From assembly GCA_018648325.1 (NCBI GenBank), contig JABGRK010000018.1, forward strand, positions 1 through 64,000: 64,000 bases of DNA, given 5' to 3'. The stretch comes from Chloroflexota bacterium. GTDB taxonomy: Bacteria; Chloroflexota; Dehalococcoidia; JABGRK01. Below are positions 36,131 to 43,326 of the stretch, piece after piece. Made by a program: the position numbers and the translations under genes. The notes under the pieces were generated by a model, which was given only the letters and a program-made list of their open reading frames with translations, did no database searches and was not told the origin of the DNA. Within the stretch, counting starts at the first letter, position 1. Every line of letters begins with the position of its first letter.

Positions 36131-36814
36131 CTAGCGTGCATGATCGCCAGGCGACTTTCTTGAAAGCCACAGCAGTTTGAGAGTAAACACAAATACCCAG
36201 AAAAGAGTTACACCATAACCAACACGCTGAAACAGCCCCAGATACCTGCCCTCTTTGAAAATAAACAGGCCAACCAGAGGCAAACTGGCAATAATTATTA
36301 CAGAGGTAAACCAGATAATGCCCTTCCAGTCTGAGTTGCGCCATGTCATGATACAAAACAGACACATTAACACAAGCAGCGCAAAATAGGAGGCAACGGC
36401 GAAGGTTGTGTGAATAATCGCTTCAGCAGATACGACTTCACCTGCATAAAGTATCTCATCATGGAAAATGCCCACAAATAAAATACCAACTGCGTGCACG
36501 ATCAATAAAATAGCTATCGCCTTTGCATCACGGTTTCGTCCCAGCAAATGGTATACCCCGTAGGCATATGCAATCATCATTAACCCATATGCGATGATGG
36601 AGACATTAAATACTGCGGGATGCGGCACTATATCTATGCCCACTATACCCAATGTGCTGACGGCACGATACAAATGAGAATAGCCGGGTGTTACTGCCGC
36701 CGCAATCAGCACCATTGCTACAATAAAAAGTGGCGCTATAATGCCAAGCCATAGAAGATATCTTAAACAAAAGCGATCAGGAACAGCATTAACAGTTATT
36801 TCTTGTTTGCGCAT
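36131..36814 (-). CDS. DUF998 family membrane protein
   Basis: This integral membrane protein has seven or so helices and carries the DUF998 pattern YSHLYRAVSTLG with the following PHPAVFNVSIIAYG segment. The family has no known function. I chose ATG 36814 (227 aa) over the earlier ATGs because an extended -10 TGCTATCAT on the minus strand (36822-36830) leaves 7 nt before it, matching the leaderless pattern of other genes here. A divergent small transcript starts from the same intergenic region. Confidence 0.7.
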   Translation of the reverse strand: MRKQEITVNAVPDRFCLRYLLWLGIIAPLFIVAMVLIAAAVTPGYSHLYRAVSTLGIVGIDIVPHPAVFNVSIIAYGLMMIAYAYGVYHLLGRNRDAKAIAILLIVHAVGILFVGIFHDEILYAGEVVSAEAIIHTTFAVASYFALLVLMCLFCIMTWRNSDWKGIIWFTSVIIIASLPLVGLFIFKEGRYLGLFQRVGYGVTLFWVFVFTLKLLWLSRKSPGDHAR

Positions 36815-36821
36815 ATCGTTC

Positions 36822-36830
36822 ATGATAGCA
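36822..36830 (-). promoter_or_regulatory. Extended -10 promoter giving a leaderless DUF998 mRNA
   Basis: On the minus strand TGCTATCAT occupies 36830-36822. The ATG at 36814-36812 is 7 nt downstream, so the mRNA would start at or next to the codon. Confidence 0.6.
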
Positions 36831-36834
36831 AAAT

Positions 36835-36863
36835 TTGACATGTATGAACAGCAGTGCTAAAGT
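36835..36863 (+). promoter_or_regulatory. Consensus promoter for a short transcript
   Basis: A perfect TTGACA (36835-36840), 17-nt spacing and an extended -10 TGCTAAAGT (36855-36863) point to initiation near 36870 on the plus strand. The only thing downstream is a terminator hairpin at 36910. Confidence 0.65.
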
Positions 36864-36869
36864 GGCACC

Positions 36870-36945
36870 ACGATGGTTGCTTGTATAACTTACGGGCGAC
36901 CAACATAACACGGGTTGGCATACTTCCAACCCGTTTTTTTCTTTT
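36870..36945 (+). ncRNA. Candidate small RNA or 11-codon leaderless mini-ORF
   Basis: Between the promoter at 36835 and the terminator at 36910 lies about 70 nt of transcribed sequence. TGGTTGC (36874-36880) can pair with GCGACCA (36896-36902), giving a 5' hairpin. The stretch also contains ATG at 36873 followed by 11 codons (MVACITYGRPT) and TAA at 36906, ending two bases before the terminator stem. The ATG is 9 nt past the -10. It could be a structured sRNA, a leader-type peptide or both. No family is recognised. Confidence 0.5.
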
Positions 36946-36948
36946 TTA
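36909..36948 (+). terminator. Strong rho-independent terminator of the short transcript
   Basis: ACGGGTTGG (36910-36918) pairs with CCAACCCGT (36926-36934), followed by seven T and then a further T run. There is no plus-strand protein gene upstream for it to serve except the candidate small RNA. Confidence 0.85.
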
Positions 36949-36976
36949 CAAATGCTCCTGAGAAGTAGTTAAAACG

Positions 36977-37012
36977 AAATTACCCCCGGTATTTTCACAC
37001 CGCGGGTAATCT
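36977..37012 (-). terminator. Terminator of the PycB-type carboxyltransferase gene
   Basis: ATTACCC (36979-36985) pairs with GGGTAAT (37004-37010), with CGGT/ACCG inside after one mismatch, followed on the minus strand by TTCGTTTT. It is 49 nt beyond the stop of the carboxyltransferase gene. Confidence 0.7.
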
Positions 37013-37058
37013 AATTAATGCTTATACGATTCGGGCCACTTATGGCCTGATTGGAATT

Positions 37059-38435
37059 TTACTTGGCAGGTGCTTCCTCTTCGCCTGCGAGAACCTCTTC
37101 TTTAAGCTCGCCGTTGAAGAATTGTACCGCCACGCGCGGGTACAGGGTATAGGTCATCAGGTCTTCATCGCTTTTGTTAATGCCAAGCTTGTCGGCTTCT
37201 GCCTTGTTCTTTTCCATTTCCGGCTCAAGCAGGTCGGCAGGTCGGCAGGTGATGATATCCTTGTCGCCAATTATCTCCTTGCGAACCTCTTCGTTCATGG
37301 GAGCCGGAGGCTGTCCGTATTGCCCGTGCAGGTAGTTTTTCACTTCCTGCGTTACCATCTTGTAGCGCTTGCCCATTAGAACATTAAGCACTGCCTGAAT
37401 TCCCAGTACCTGGCTGGACGGAGTTACCAGCGGAGGATAACCGAGGTCGGCCCTGACCTTGGGAAGCTCCTCAAGTACTTCTGGCAACCTGTGTACAGCG
37501 TTCTGTTCTTTGAGCTGGTTTATCAGGTTGGAAATCATGCCACCGGGTACCTGGTGCAGCAGCACGTTTATGCTGGGGCGAAGTGTTTCCTCCTGGAGTA
37601 GCGATTTGTATTTATTTCTCACGCCAAGGAAGTACTCGCCTATCTCAAATAGTTTTGCCAGATCAAGGCCCGTATCGTACGGCGTATCCTTGAATGCCGC
37701 AGCCACACTCTCGGTGGGAGGTTGTGATGTTCCCCATGAAAATGCAGTGAAAGCGGTATCCAGAATACTGATACCCGCCTCTGCTGCCGCCTGATAGCTC
37801 ATAGGAGCCATTCCGCTTGAGCAATGCGAGTGCAGGCTGATGGGAATACTTACCTTTGCCTTGATGGCCGTGACCAGATCGGTAGCAATTTTAGGTGAAA
37901 TAAGCCCGGCCATATCTTTAATACAGATAGAGTCGCAGCCCTTTTCTTCCAGCGTTTTAGCCATGTCGGCAAAGCCCTCTACCGTGTGTACCGGGCTGGT
38001 GGTATAGGATATACCGCCCTGAGCGTGTCCACCATTCTTTTTAACTTCAGCGATGGATAGCTCCATGTTGCGTATGTCGTTTAAAGCATCAAAAATGCGG
38101 AATACGTCGACACCGTTCTTGCATGCCAGCCTGACAAACTCTTTTACAGCGTCATCGGCATAGTGACGATAACCAACAAGGTTTTGTCCACGCAGCAGCA
38201 TTTGCAGTTTGGTATTCTTGGCCTTGGCCTTTATGGATCGCAGTCTCTCCCACGGGTCTTCATTTAAGAACCTGATACAGGAGTCAAAGGTAGCTCCACC
38301 CCATACCTCCAGCGAGAAAAAGCCCAATTTATCAAGCTCTTCCACTATAGGAAGCATGTCCCTTGTTCTCATCCTGGTAGCGATTAACGATTGATGTGCA
38401 TCACGTAGCGTGGTATCGGTAAGCATTACACCCAT
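37059..38435 (-). CDS. Pyruvate/oxaloacetate carboxyltransferase subunit (PycB/OadA type, no biotinyl domain)
   Basis: This TIM-barrel carboxyltransferase transfers CO2 between biotin and pyruvate. The 458-aa protein opens with DTTLRDAHQSL, has EVWGGATFDSC and ends with the PYC_OADA partner domain, plus a Glu/Ala-rich tail. The C-terminal biotinyl-lysine (AMKM) domain of full-length PycB/OadA (about 600 aa) is absent, so the biotin carrier must be a separate protein; none is next to it. It may be the pyruvate carboxylase B half of a two-subunit enzyme or part of an oxaloacetate decarboxylase. GGAGAGG precedes the ATG. The gene is single. Confidence 0.87.
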   Translation of the reverse strand: MGVMLTDTTLRDAHQSLIATRMRTRDMLPIVEELDKLGFFSLEVWGGATFDSCIRFLNEDPWERLRSIKAKAKNTKLQMLLRGQNLVGYRHYADDAVKEFVRLACKNGVDVFRIFDALNDIRNMELSIAEVKKNGGHAQGGISYTTSPVHTVEGFADMAKTLEEKGCDSICIKDMAGLISPKIATDLVTAIKAKVSIPISLHSHCSSGMAPMSYQAAAEAGISILDTAFTAFSWGTSQPPTESVAAAFKDTPYDTGLDLAKLFEIGEYFLGVRNKYKSLLQEETLRPSINVLLHQVPGGMISNLINQLKEQNAVHRLPEVLEELPKVRADLGYPPLVTPSSQVLGIQAVLNVLMGKRYKMVTQEVKNYLHGQYGQPPAPMNEEVRKEIIGDKDIITCRPADLLEPEMEKNKAEADKLGINKSDEDLMTYTLYPRVAVQFFNGELKEEVLAGEEEAPAK

Positions 38436-38814
38436 TAAAGATTTCCTCTCCTCCGACTAAGCGGCGCCAATTTTTTTATTTTTATTTTACAATAAATCTG
38501 TATTTATCGTAAACATATTGGGGATTTATTTGCATAAAACCCACTATATATATTATAGATTAAAGTAATTAGAAAATGTAGTCAAGAATACAGGCGTTTT
38601 TACCTGAAATACCCAACGATTTGATATCACGAAAATGAAAATATTAAACCCAAATAATCACACATCCACACAAAAGTTCGGCAGAATTTCTTATTGACAT
38701 TACTCTGAAGCATGTTTTATCTTATTCGTATACGATACAAACCAGTGTAAACATAACATACAACACATCTAAATGACTGGACGATGATTGAGAAGAAGTG
38801 CAGGAGGATTTGAC
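38436..38814. other. Divergent intergenic region between the carboxyltransferase and selenoprotein genes
   Basis: This 379-bp region is strongly A/T-rich and contains the promoter of the selenoprotein-molybdoenzyme operon (best candidate 38694-38723) and that of the carboxyltransferase gene on the other strand. I see no ORF, no repeat copy and no recognisable riboswitch. A short palindrome CGTATACG lies at about 38729. Confidence 0.45.
38694..38723 (+). promoter_or_regulatory. Candidate promoter of the selenoprotein operon
   Basis: A perfect TTGACA (38694-38699) has TATCTT (38718-38723) 18 nt downstream, a weak -10. It is the best fit in the long upstream region, about 90 nt before the start codon. 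Confidence 0.4.
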
Positions 38815-40464
38815 ATGGAAGCAGCAAAAACGCAGAAAGAGCAATACGAGTGTCTGGACCCACGCGGAACCACTCCTGAAAGAACCAAAATACCGCTAAC
38901 AGCGCCGCGCATCGCCAACCTTGATGGTAAAAACGTTTTAGTGGTAATGAGGGAGTCCTTCCCCAACCTGATGCCGGCAGTGCACGACGAACTGCAAAAA
39001 CAGTACCCCAAAATAAGTGCCATTTATTGGGACTTTGATGAGCATGGAGGCCTAACTGTTGAGCAGGCAAAGGAGCTTAAAATCGATGCTGCCATTGTCG
39101 GCGTCGGCTACTGATGGGGTGCCTGCGTCGCCGTTGGCGATGTTGTACGTAACCTTGAACAAGCTGATATTCCATCCATATCCATTACGTTTGAGGACAT
39201 GGCGCCAACTGCCCAGAACTACAGGCGCGAAATTCGTATGCCGGATATGCGCAACATAGTTATTCCCAGAATGACTGCACCGGAAAAATCCAGAGCATAT
39301 GCACCTCAGCTACTACCCAAGCTGACTGAACTACTAACAACGCCACTGACCGATAAAGAGCAAGCCGGTGGATCAATGGCTGAGGAGAGATACGAGAGAA
39401 TAGCGGTCAGGGGCACATCGGAGCAATGTCAGGAGTTCTTCCAGGGTGATGTGTACTGGACATCGCTCTTCTACCACAATCCTCCTGCTTTTTTGACCAA
39501 CGGGGCGCCCATTGTGCTGCCCACCGAGCAAAGAGTTAAACACATACTTACAGGAACCAGCCACAAACCGGATGAAAAGGTAGGACCATGGCCGGTGCCT
39601 GCCGATCAGAAAGAGTTTAGTGTAGAAAAAGTAGCCATAAATGCAGTAATGGCCGGTTGCAAACCGGAGCACATGCCGGCAATACTGGCTGCTGCGGAAA
39701 TGATGGCTACACCGGCAAAAAGCAGGGTCAGTTCCAGGCTGGGTGGCGCCCATACACTTGTGGGAGTCATCAGCGGACCTATGGGCCAAGAATTGATGCT
39801 GAGCACGGAACAGTTCAGCGGTGTGGGATATCGAGCGAACCATAGCATGAGATACGCCATGGAACTGATCGGGCGCAACGCAATAGGCCATTGGGGTGTC
39901 AGAGGAGAGGGAACCGGTGGCTTCTTTGCAGAGGACATCGAACACAGCCCGTGGACGCCGCTTGGTGCAGACTCCGGTTTTAAAGAAGGCGATAACGTTT
40001 TTACACTGTGTGTGGCCAATGCACCCAACGAGCGATGGATATCACCTGCGTGGTATCGAGCTCATGGCAGGTTTCTTGAAAAACTTGTGCCTGAGCTGGG
40101 CAATCTGGGCAATTCACTGGCATGCACCGTGATCATACACCCAAGTGTGGCTAACGATCTGGCCGACAAGGGCATGTCCAAAGAAGACGTACGGCAGTGG
40201 CTATGGGATAATACCACAGAAACCATGGGCCATTACAGGGACAGGACATGGTTCGGCATAATGAATTCCTTACAACGTAGAGAAGGACCATTTAACAGAT
40301 CGGAGATATTCGACCTTCCGGATGATGCAATAATACATACCTATAAGAGTCCGGAAATGATTCAGATAATTGTGGCCGGAATACCCATGGAATTCGGTTA
40401 TGTGGCAGGAGGCCCACTGTGGTTGCCAGCAGAACTTATGACATCTATCGATAAATGGAAATAG
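38815..40464 (+). CDS. Selenoprotein with an in-frame UGA (Sec100), UGSC/GrdB-like family
   Basis: A single frame runs from ATG 38815 (AGGAGG 7 nt upstream) to 40464 and is broken only by TGA at 39112-39114. Reading it as selenocysteine gives 549 aa. The UGA codon follows AAIVGVGY and precedes WGAC, then VAVGDVVRNLEQADIP, a hydrophobic strand-loop-helix like the redox site of the UGSC family and of glycine reductase selenoprotein B. Downstream, LPTEQRVKHILTGTSHKP and EKVAINAVMAGCKPEHMPAI are typical of UGSC-type proteins from memory. A SECIS-like hairpin directly follows the UGA. It is cytoplasmic, with no signal. The gene is followed after 59 nt by a molybdopterin oxidoreductase gene. The substrate is unknown; reductive cleavage or redox transfer is the family theme. 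Confidence 0.85.
39126..39142 (+). other. Bacterial SECIS-like hairpin after the in-frame UGA
   Basis: Counting the U of UGA as 1, bases 15-21 (CGUCGCC) pair with 25-31 (GGCGAUG), one G-U pair included, around the loop GUU at 22-24. The seven-pair stem, the three-base loop starting with G and its distance from the UGA match the general rules for bacterial SECIS elements bound by SelB. The E. coli-type bulged U17 is paired here. Confidence 0.65.
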
Positions 40465-40523
40465 CTACATAATGCCCATAAATGATAGTGTTTGATTTTT
40501 ATCCTACGGGGAGATTGTTTGTG

Positions 40524-43124
40524 ATGAAATCTGAAACCAGCAGCGTTATAAAAGAAGACAAGTGGGTTGCCAGCACATGTGTGATGTGCTACTCGGGTTG
40601 CAGCATTAAGGTACATGTGGTTAACGGTGTAGCCGTACAGATACTGGGAAACGCTGAGTCTCCAAACGGTGCCATAGGTGGACTGTGCCCCAAAGGAGTA
40701 TCGGGCATACAGCTACTATACGATCCCAACCGGCGAAACGTACCTCTGCGCAGAACCAATCCGGAAAAAGGTCTTTACGCGAAACCGCAATGGAAGGAAA
40801 TAAGCTGGGAAGAAGCGCTGGATGAGATTGTTGAGCGACTGCAAAAACTAAGGAAAGACGATCCAAGCAAACTCATGATCGCAGGCACCAACGTGCATGG
40901 AAAGATATGGCATGCAGCATGGGCTTTCAATGCGGCTTTTGCCACGTCCAAGGGCAGACCGAACATGGGTGGTACCGGCGGAGGGCTTCATTGTGGAGGC
41001 GGATCTCATGCAGTTACGCACCTTTATTACGGGTCATGGTCGGCAGCGCCTGATTTTGAGCACTGTAACTACGCCATATTCTGGGGCGCCAGTAAGGGAA
41101 CCGCGGCAGGACATGAAGCGGCACTGACCATGAAAAATCATGCCGAGGCCCGGGCCCGTGGTATGAAGTCTGTTTCCTTCGACCCGATGTGCCATCAATC
41201 CGGCGGCAAGGCCTCAGAGTGGGTACCACTTATACCCGGTACAGACGGAGCCATAGCCATCAGCATGATCAACGTGCTGCTCAATGAGCTTGGTATTTAC
41301 GATAAGGATTTCTTGAAGAAGAAAACCAACAGCCCCTACCTGATACGTCCTGACGGGCGGTACTTGCGCGATAAGCAAACTGGCAAGCCGATGATCTGGG
41401 ACACAGGTAGCGACAGTGCCAAGGTATTTAATGATCCGAGCATAACTGACTATGCGCTGGAAGGTAATTACGATCTGGACGGGATTGAGTATCAGCCATC
41501 ATTCCAGCTACTGAAGGAGCATGTTAAAAAGTATACGCCGGAGATGGCAGCCGAGGTCAGCACTGTTCCGGCAGATACGATCAGGCGCATAGCGCGTGAG
41601 TTCGGGGAGGCGGCCAGTATTGGCAGCACGATAAAGATTGACGGAAATCTTCTGCCTTTCAGGCCAGTATCATCGGTCATCTTCCGTGGGGGTGAGGGCC
41701 ATACCAATTCCATGCACACCTGTCTGGCCACGCATATGCTCAACATGATAGTGGGTGCGGCAGAGGTGCCCGGCGGAACGCTGGGACTGGGACCGGGCAG
41801 ACTGATGGGTTATCCTTCAACGGGCTCTCTGGCAATAACGGTGGAGGCAGATGAAGACGGATTTTTGTTCCTGCCATCGTGGTCTACCGGCGGGACTCAT
41901 TATCCAGACCCGGAACTGCCATGCAAAACACTGGGGTTAAAAGAACTGTTTCCCATGTGGGCCTTCGCCCCACTGCCCATGGCATCTGACAGCCAGGAGT
42001 TGTATCGTAAAACCGGTATGGACTACAAGATCGAAATGGCCATTATCCATGGTGCAAACCCTGTTATAAGTTGCGCCGACTGGGAAGCCATGGAAAATCT
42101 GTACAAAAACATACCGTTTATCTTTTCCTTTAATATTTTGCCTACAGAACTGGATGAAGGTTTTGCCGATATAGTTCTGCCGGACGCCTGCTATCTGGAA
42201 GCGCCCGTCTGGTGGCATGGCACCAATCCCAAGTTTCAGGCGCCTCCCGGCATGCAGGACTGGAGCTGGACTATCGGGCAGTCGGTAGTTGCGCCTCAAT
42301 ATGACAGAAGATTTGTTATGGATGTGATATTCGATATAAGCCAGCGGCTGGGAATACGCAGGGAACTCAATGACGCCCTGAATAAACAGTATCAGCTTGC
42401 CGGTGATTACGAGGTCAAACCGGATGAGCTAATAGATATGGAGCAGGTAGGTGACAGGGCGCTTCGGCAGAGGTTTGGGGAAGATCACAACTGGGAGTGG
42501 TTCAAGCAGCACGGACTGATCCGCTGGCCCAAACAGGTCCAGGAGGCGTACTGGCGCTGGTTTACAGACATAAGGGTACCCATTTATTTTGAGTGGATGG
42601 CTGACTTGGGCGAGAAAATAAAGGAAAAGGCGGAGAGCGTTGATATTCATGCCGACTGGCAGCAATATGACCCGCTGGTTAACTGGTATCCTACACCACC
42701 CATAAATGAAAAAAATCCGGAATACGATCTGTACTGTTTCTCCTATCGCGATATCCTGCATACCGGTTCGATGACCATGGAACAACCGTGGTTGGATGAA
42801 GCGAGCCATATGAATCCTTACACCTACTCCATTACCATGAACTTTGATACGGCTACTGCAAAAGGGTTAAAGGATGGCGACAGTATTTGGGTGCAAAATG
42901 CGATGGGGCGTAAACAAAAAGGGCGTTTGATACTGCTGGAAGGGCAGCATCCCCAAACCATAGCCATAGCTGCCTGTAGCGGTCACTGGATAGACGGACT
43001 ACCCATAGCCAAGGGCAAGGGGACAAACTTTGATGACCTGATGCCTATTGACCTTAAACATGTTGATCCGGTAAGCGGCAATCTTGAGGTCTCAGTTAAG
43101 GTAAAGGTCTACAAGGCAGACTAA
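40524..43124 (+). CDS. Soluble molybdopterin oxidoreductase (DMSO reductase superfamily)
   Basis: This large catalytic subunit binds bis-MGD. The N-terminus has the [4Fe-4S] set CVMCYSGC and GLCPKG (Cx2Cx3Cx27C), the YDPNRRNVPL segment and WEEALDEI; the likely Mo-ligand position is the cysteine in GGGLHCGGGSH. The C-terminal molybdopterin dinucleotide-binding domain starts near RDILHTGSMTMEQP. At 866 aa it is complete. No Tat signal is present, so it is cytoplasmic, and no iron-sulfur or membrane subunit gene follows. I chose ATG 40524 with GGGGAGA upstream; other starts are up to 14 codons earlier. It sits 59 nt after the selenoprotein gene, in the same operon. The substrate is unknown. Acetylene-hydratase-like and tungsten-dependent enzymes cannot be excluded. 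Confidence 0.85.
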   Translation: MKSETSSVIKEDKWVASTCVMCYSGCSIKVHVVNGVAVQILGNAESPNGAIGGLCPKGVSGIQLLYDPNRRNVPLRRTNPEKGLYAKPQWKEISWEEALDEIVERLQKLRKDDPSKLMIAGTNVHGKIWHAAWAFNAAFATSKGRPNMGGTGGGLHCGGGSHAVTHLYYGSWSAAPDFEHCNYAIFWGASKGTAAGHEAALTMKNHAEARARGMKSVSFDPMCHQSGGKASEWVPLIPGTDGAIAISMINVLLNELGIYDKDFLKKKTNSPYLIRPDGRYLRDKQTGKPMIWDTGSDSAKVFNDPSITDYALEGNYDLDGIEYQPSFQLLKEHVKKYTPEMAAEVSTVPADTIRRIAREFGEAASIGSTIKIDGNLLPFRPVSSVIFRGGEGHTNSMHTCLATHMLNMIVGAAEVPGGTLGLGPGRLMGYPSTGSLAITVEADEDGFLFLPSWSTGGTHYPDPELPCKTLGLKELFPMWAFAPLPMASDSQELYRKTGMDYKIEMAIIHGANPVISCADWEAMENLYKNIPFIFSFNILPTELDEGFADIVLPDACYLEAPVWWHGTNPKFQAPPGMQDWSWTIGQSVVAPQYDRRFVMDVIFDISQRLGIRRELNDALNKQYQLAGDYEVKPDELIDMEQVGDRALRQRFGEDHNWEWFKQHGLIRWPKQVQEAYWRWFTDIRVPIYFEWMADLGEKIKEKAESVDIHADWQQYDPLVNWYPTPPINEKNPEYDLYCFSYRDILHTGSMTMEQPWLDEASHMNPYTYSITMNFDTATAKGLKDGDSIWVQNAMGRKQKGRLILLEGQHPQTIAIAACSGHWIDGLPIAKGKGTNFDDLMPIDLKHVDPVSGNLEVSVKVKVYKAD

Positions 43125-43198
43125 CAGACAAGTTCGGGCACCGGTGACTTAAATCGGGAACAGGATTCTGCCCTGTGAGCACCCGACCAATCTGTTAG
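43121..43198. other. Nested inverted repeat after the molybdoenzyme gene
   Basis: CTAACAGA (43121-43128) pairs with TCTGTTAG (43191-43198), and inside it TCGGG (43134-43138) pairs with CCCGA (43182-43186) and ACAGG with CCTGT. The outer stem starts on the stop codon of the gene. There is no T run, so it may act as a rho-dependent or stability element, not as an intrinsic terminator. Confidence 0.4.
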
Positions 43199-43270
43199 AA
43201 TATCCCTGTATTCTTCACCAATGAATGCATCGTATTTACTATCAATATCAGTGTAGTCCTGCCCATCTCC

Positions 43271-43297
43271 TTGTAAAAGCTCATATCATCCTATAAT
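43271..43297 (+). promoter_or_regulatory. Promoter of the giant surface-protein gene
   Basis: TTGTAA (43271-43276) and a perfect TATAAT (43292-43297) are 15 nt apart. It would start transcription near 43304, which rules out the ATG at 43300 and favours the ATG at 43327. Confidence 0.55.
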
Positions 43298-43326
43298 ATA
43301 TGGACCATATTCGTGAGCAACAAGAT

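Noticed and set aside
39112-39114. TGA as an ordinary stop, giving a 99-aa protein and a separate downstream protein from 39199
   Set aside because: Both parts are in one frame, the downstream part has no strong ribosome binding site, the flanking residues fit a selenocysteine active site and a SECIS-like hairpin follows.
39373-39945. A 190-codon open frame antisense to the selenoprotein gene
   Set aside because: It is opposite conserved coding sequence and has no promoter or ribosome binding site.
43121-43198. Cobalamin riboswitch or tRNA-like element after the molybdoenzyme gene
   Set aside because: The conserved cobalamin-box and T-loop segments are absent, and no B12 gene follows.
43121-43285. 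A 54-codon open frame on the minus strand with plausible composition
   Set aside because: No start codon of any usual kind is present and the length is within chance; it could be a gene remnant but there is no proof.
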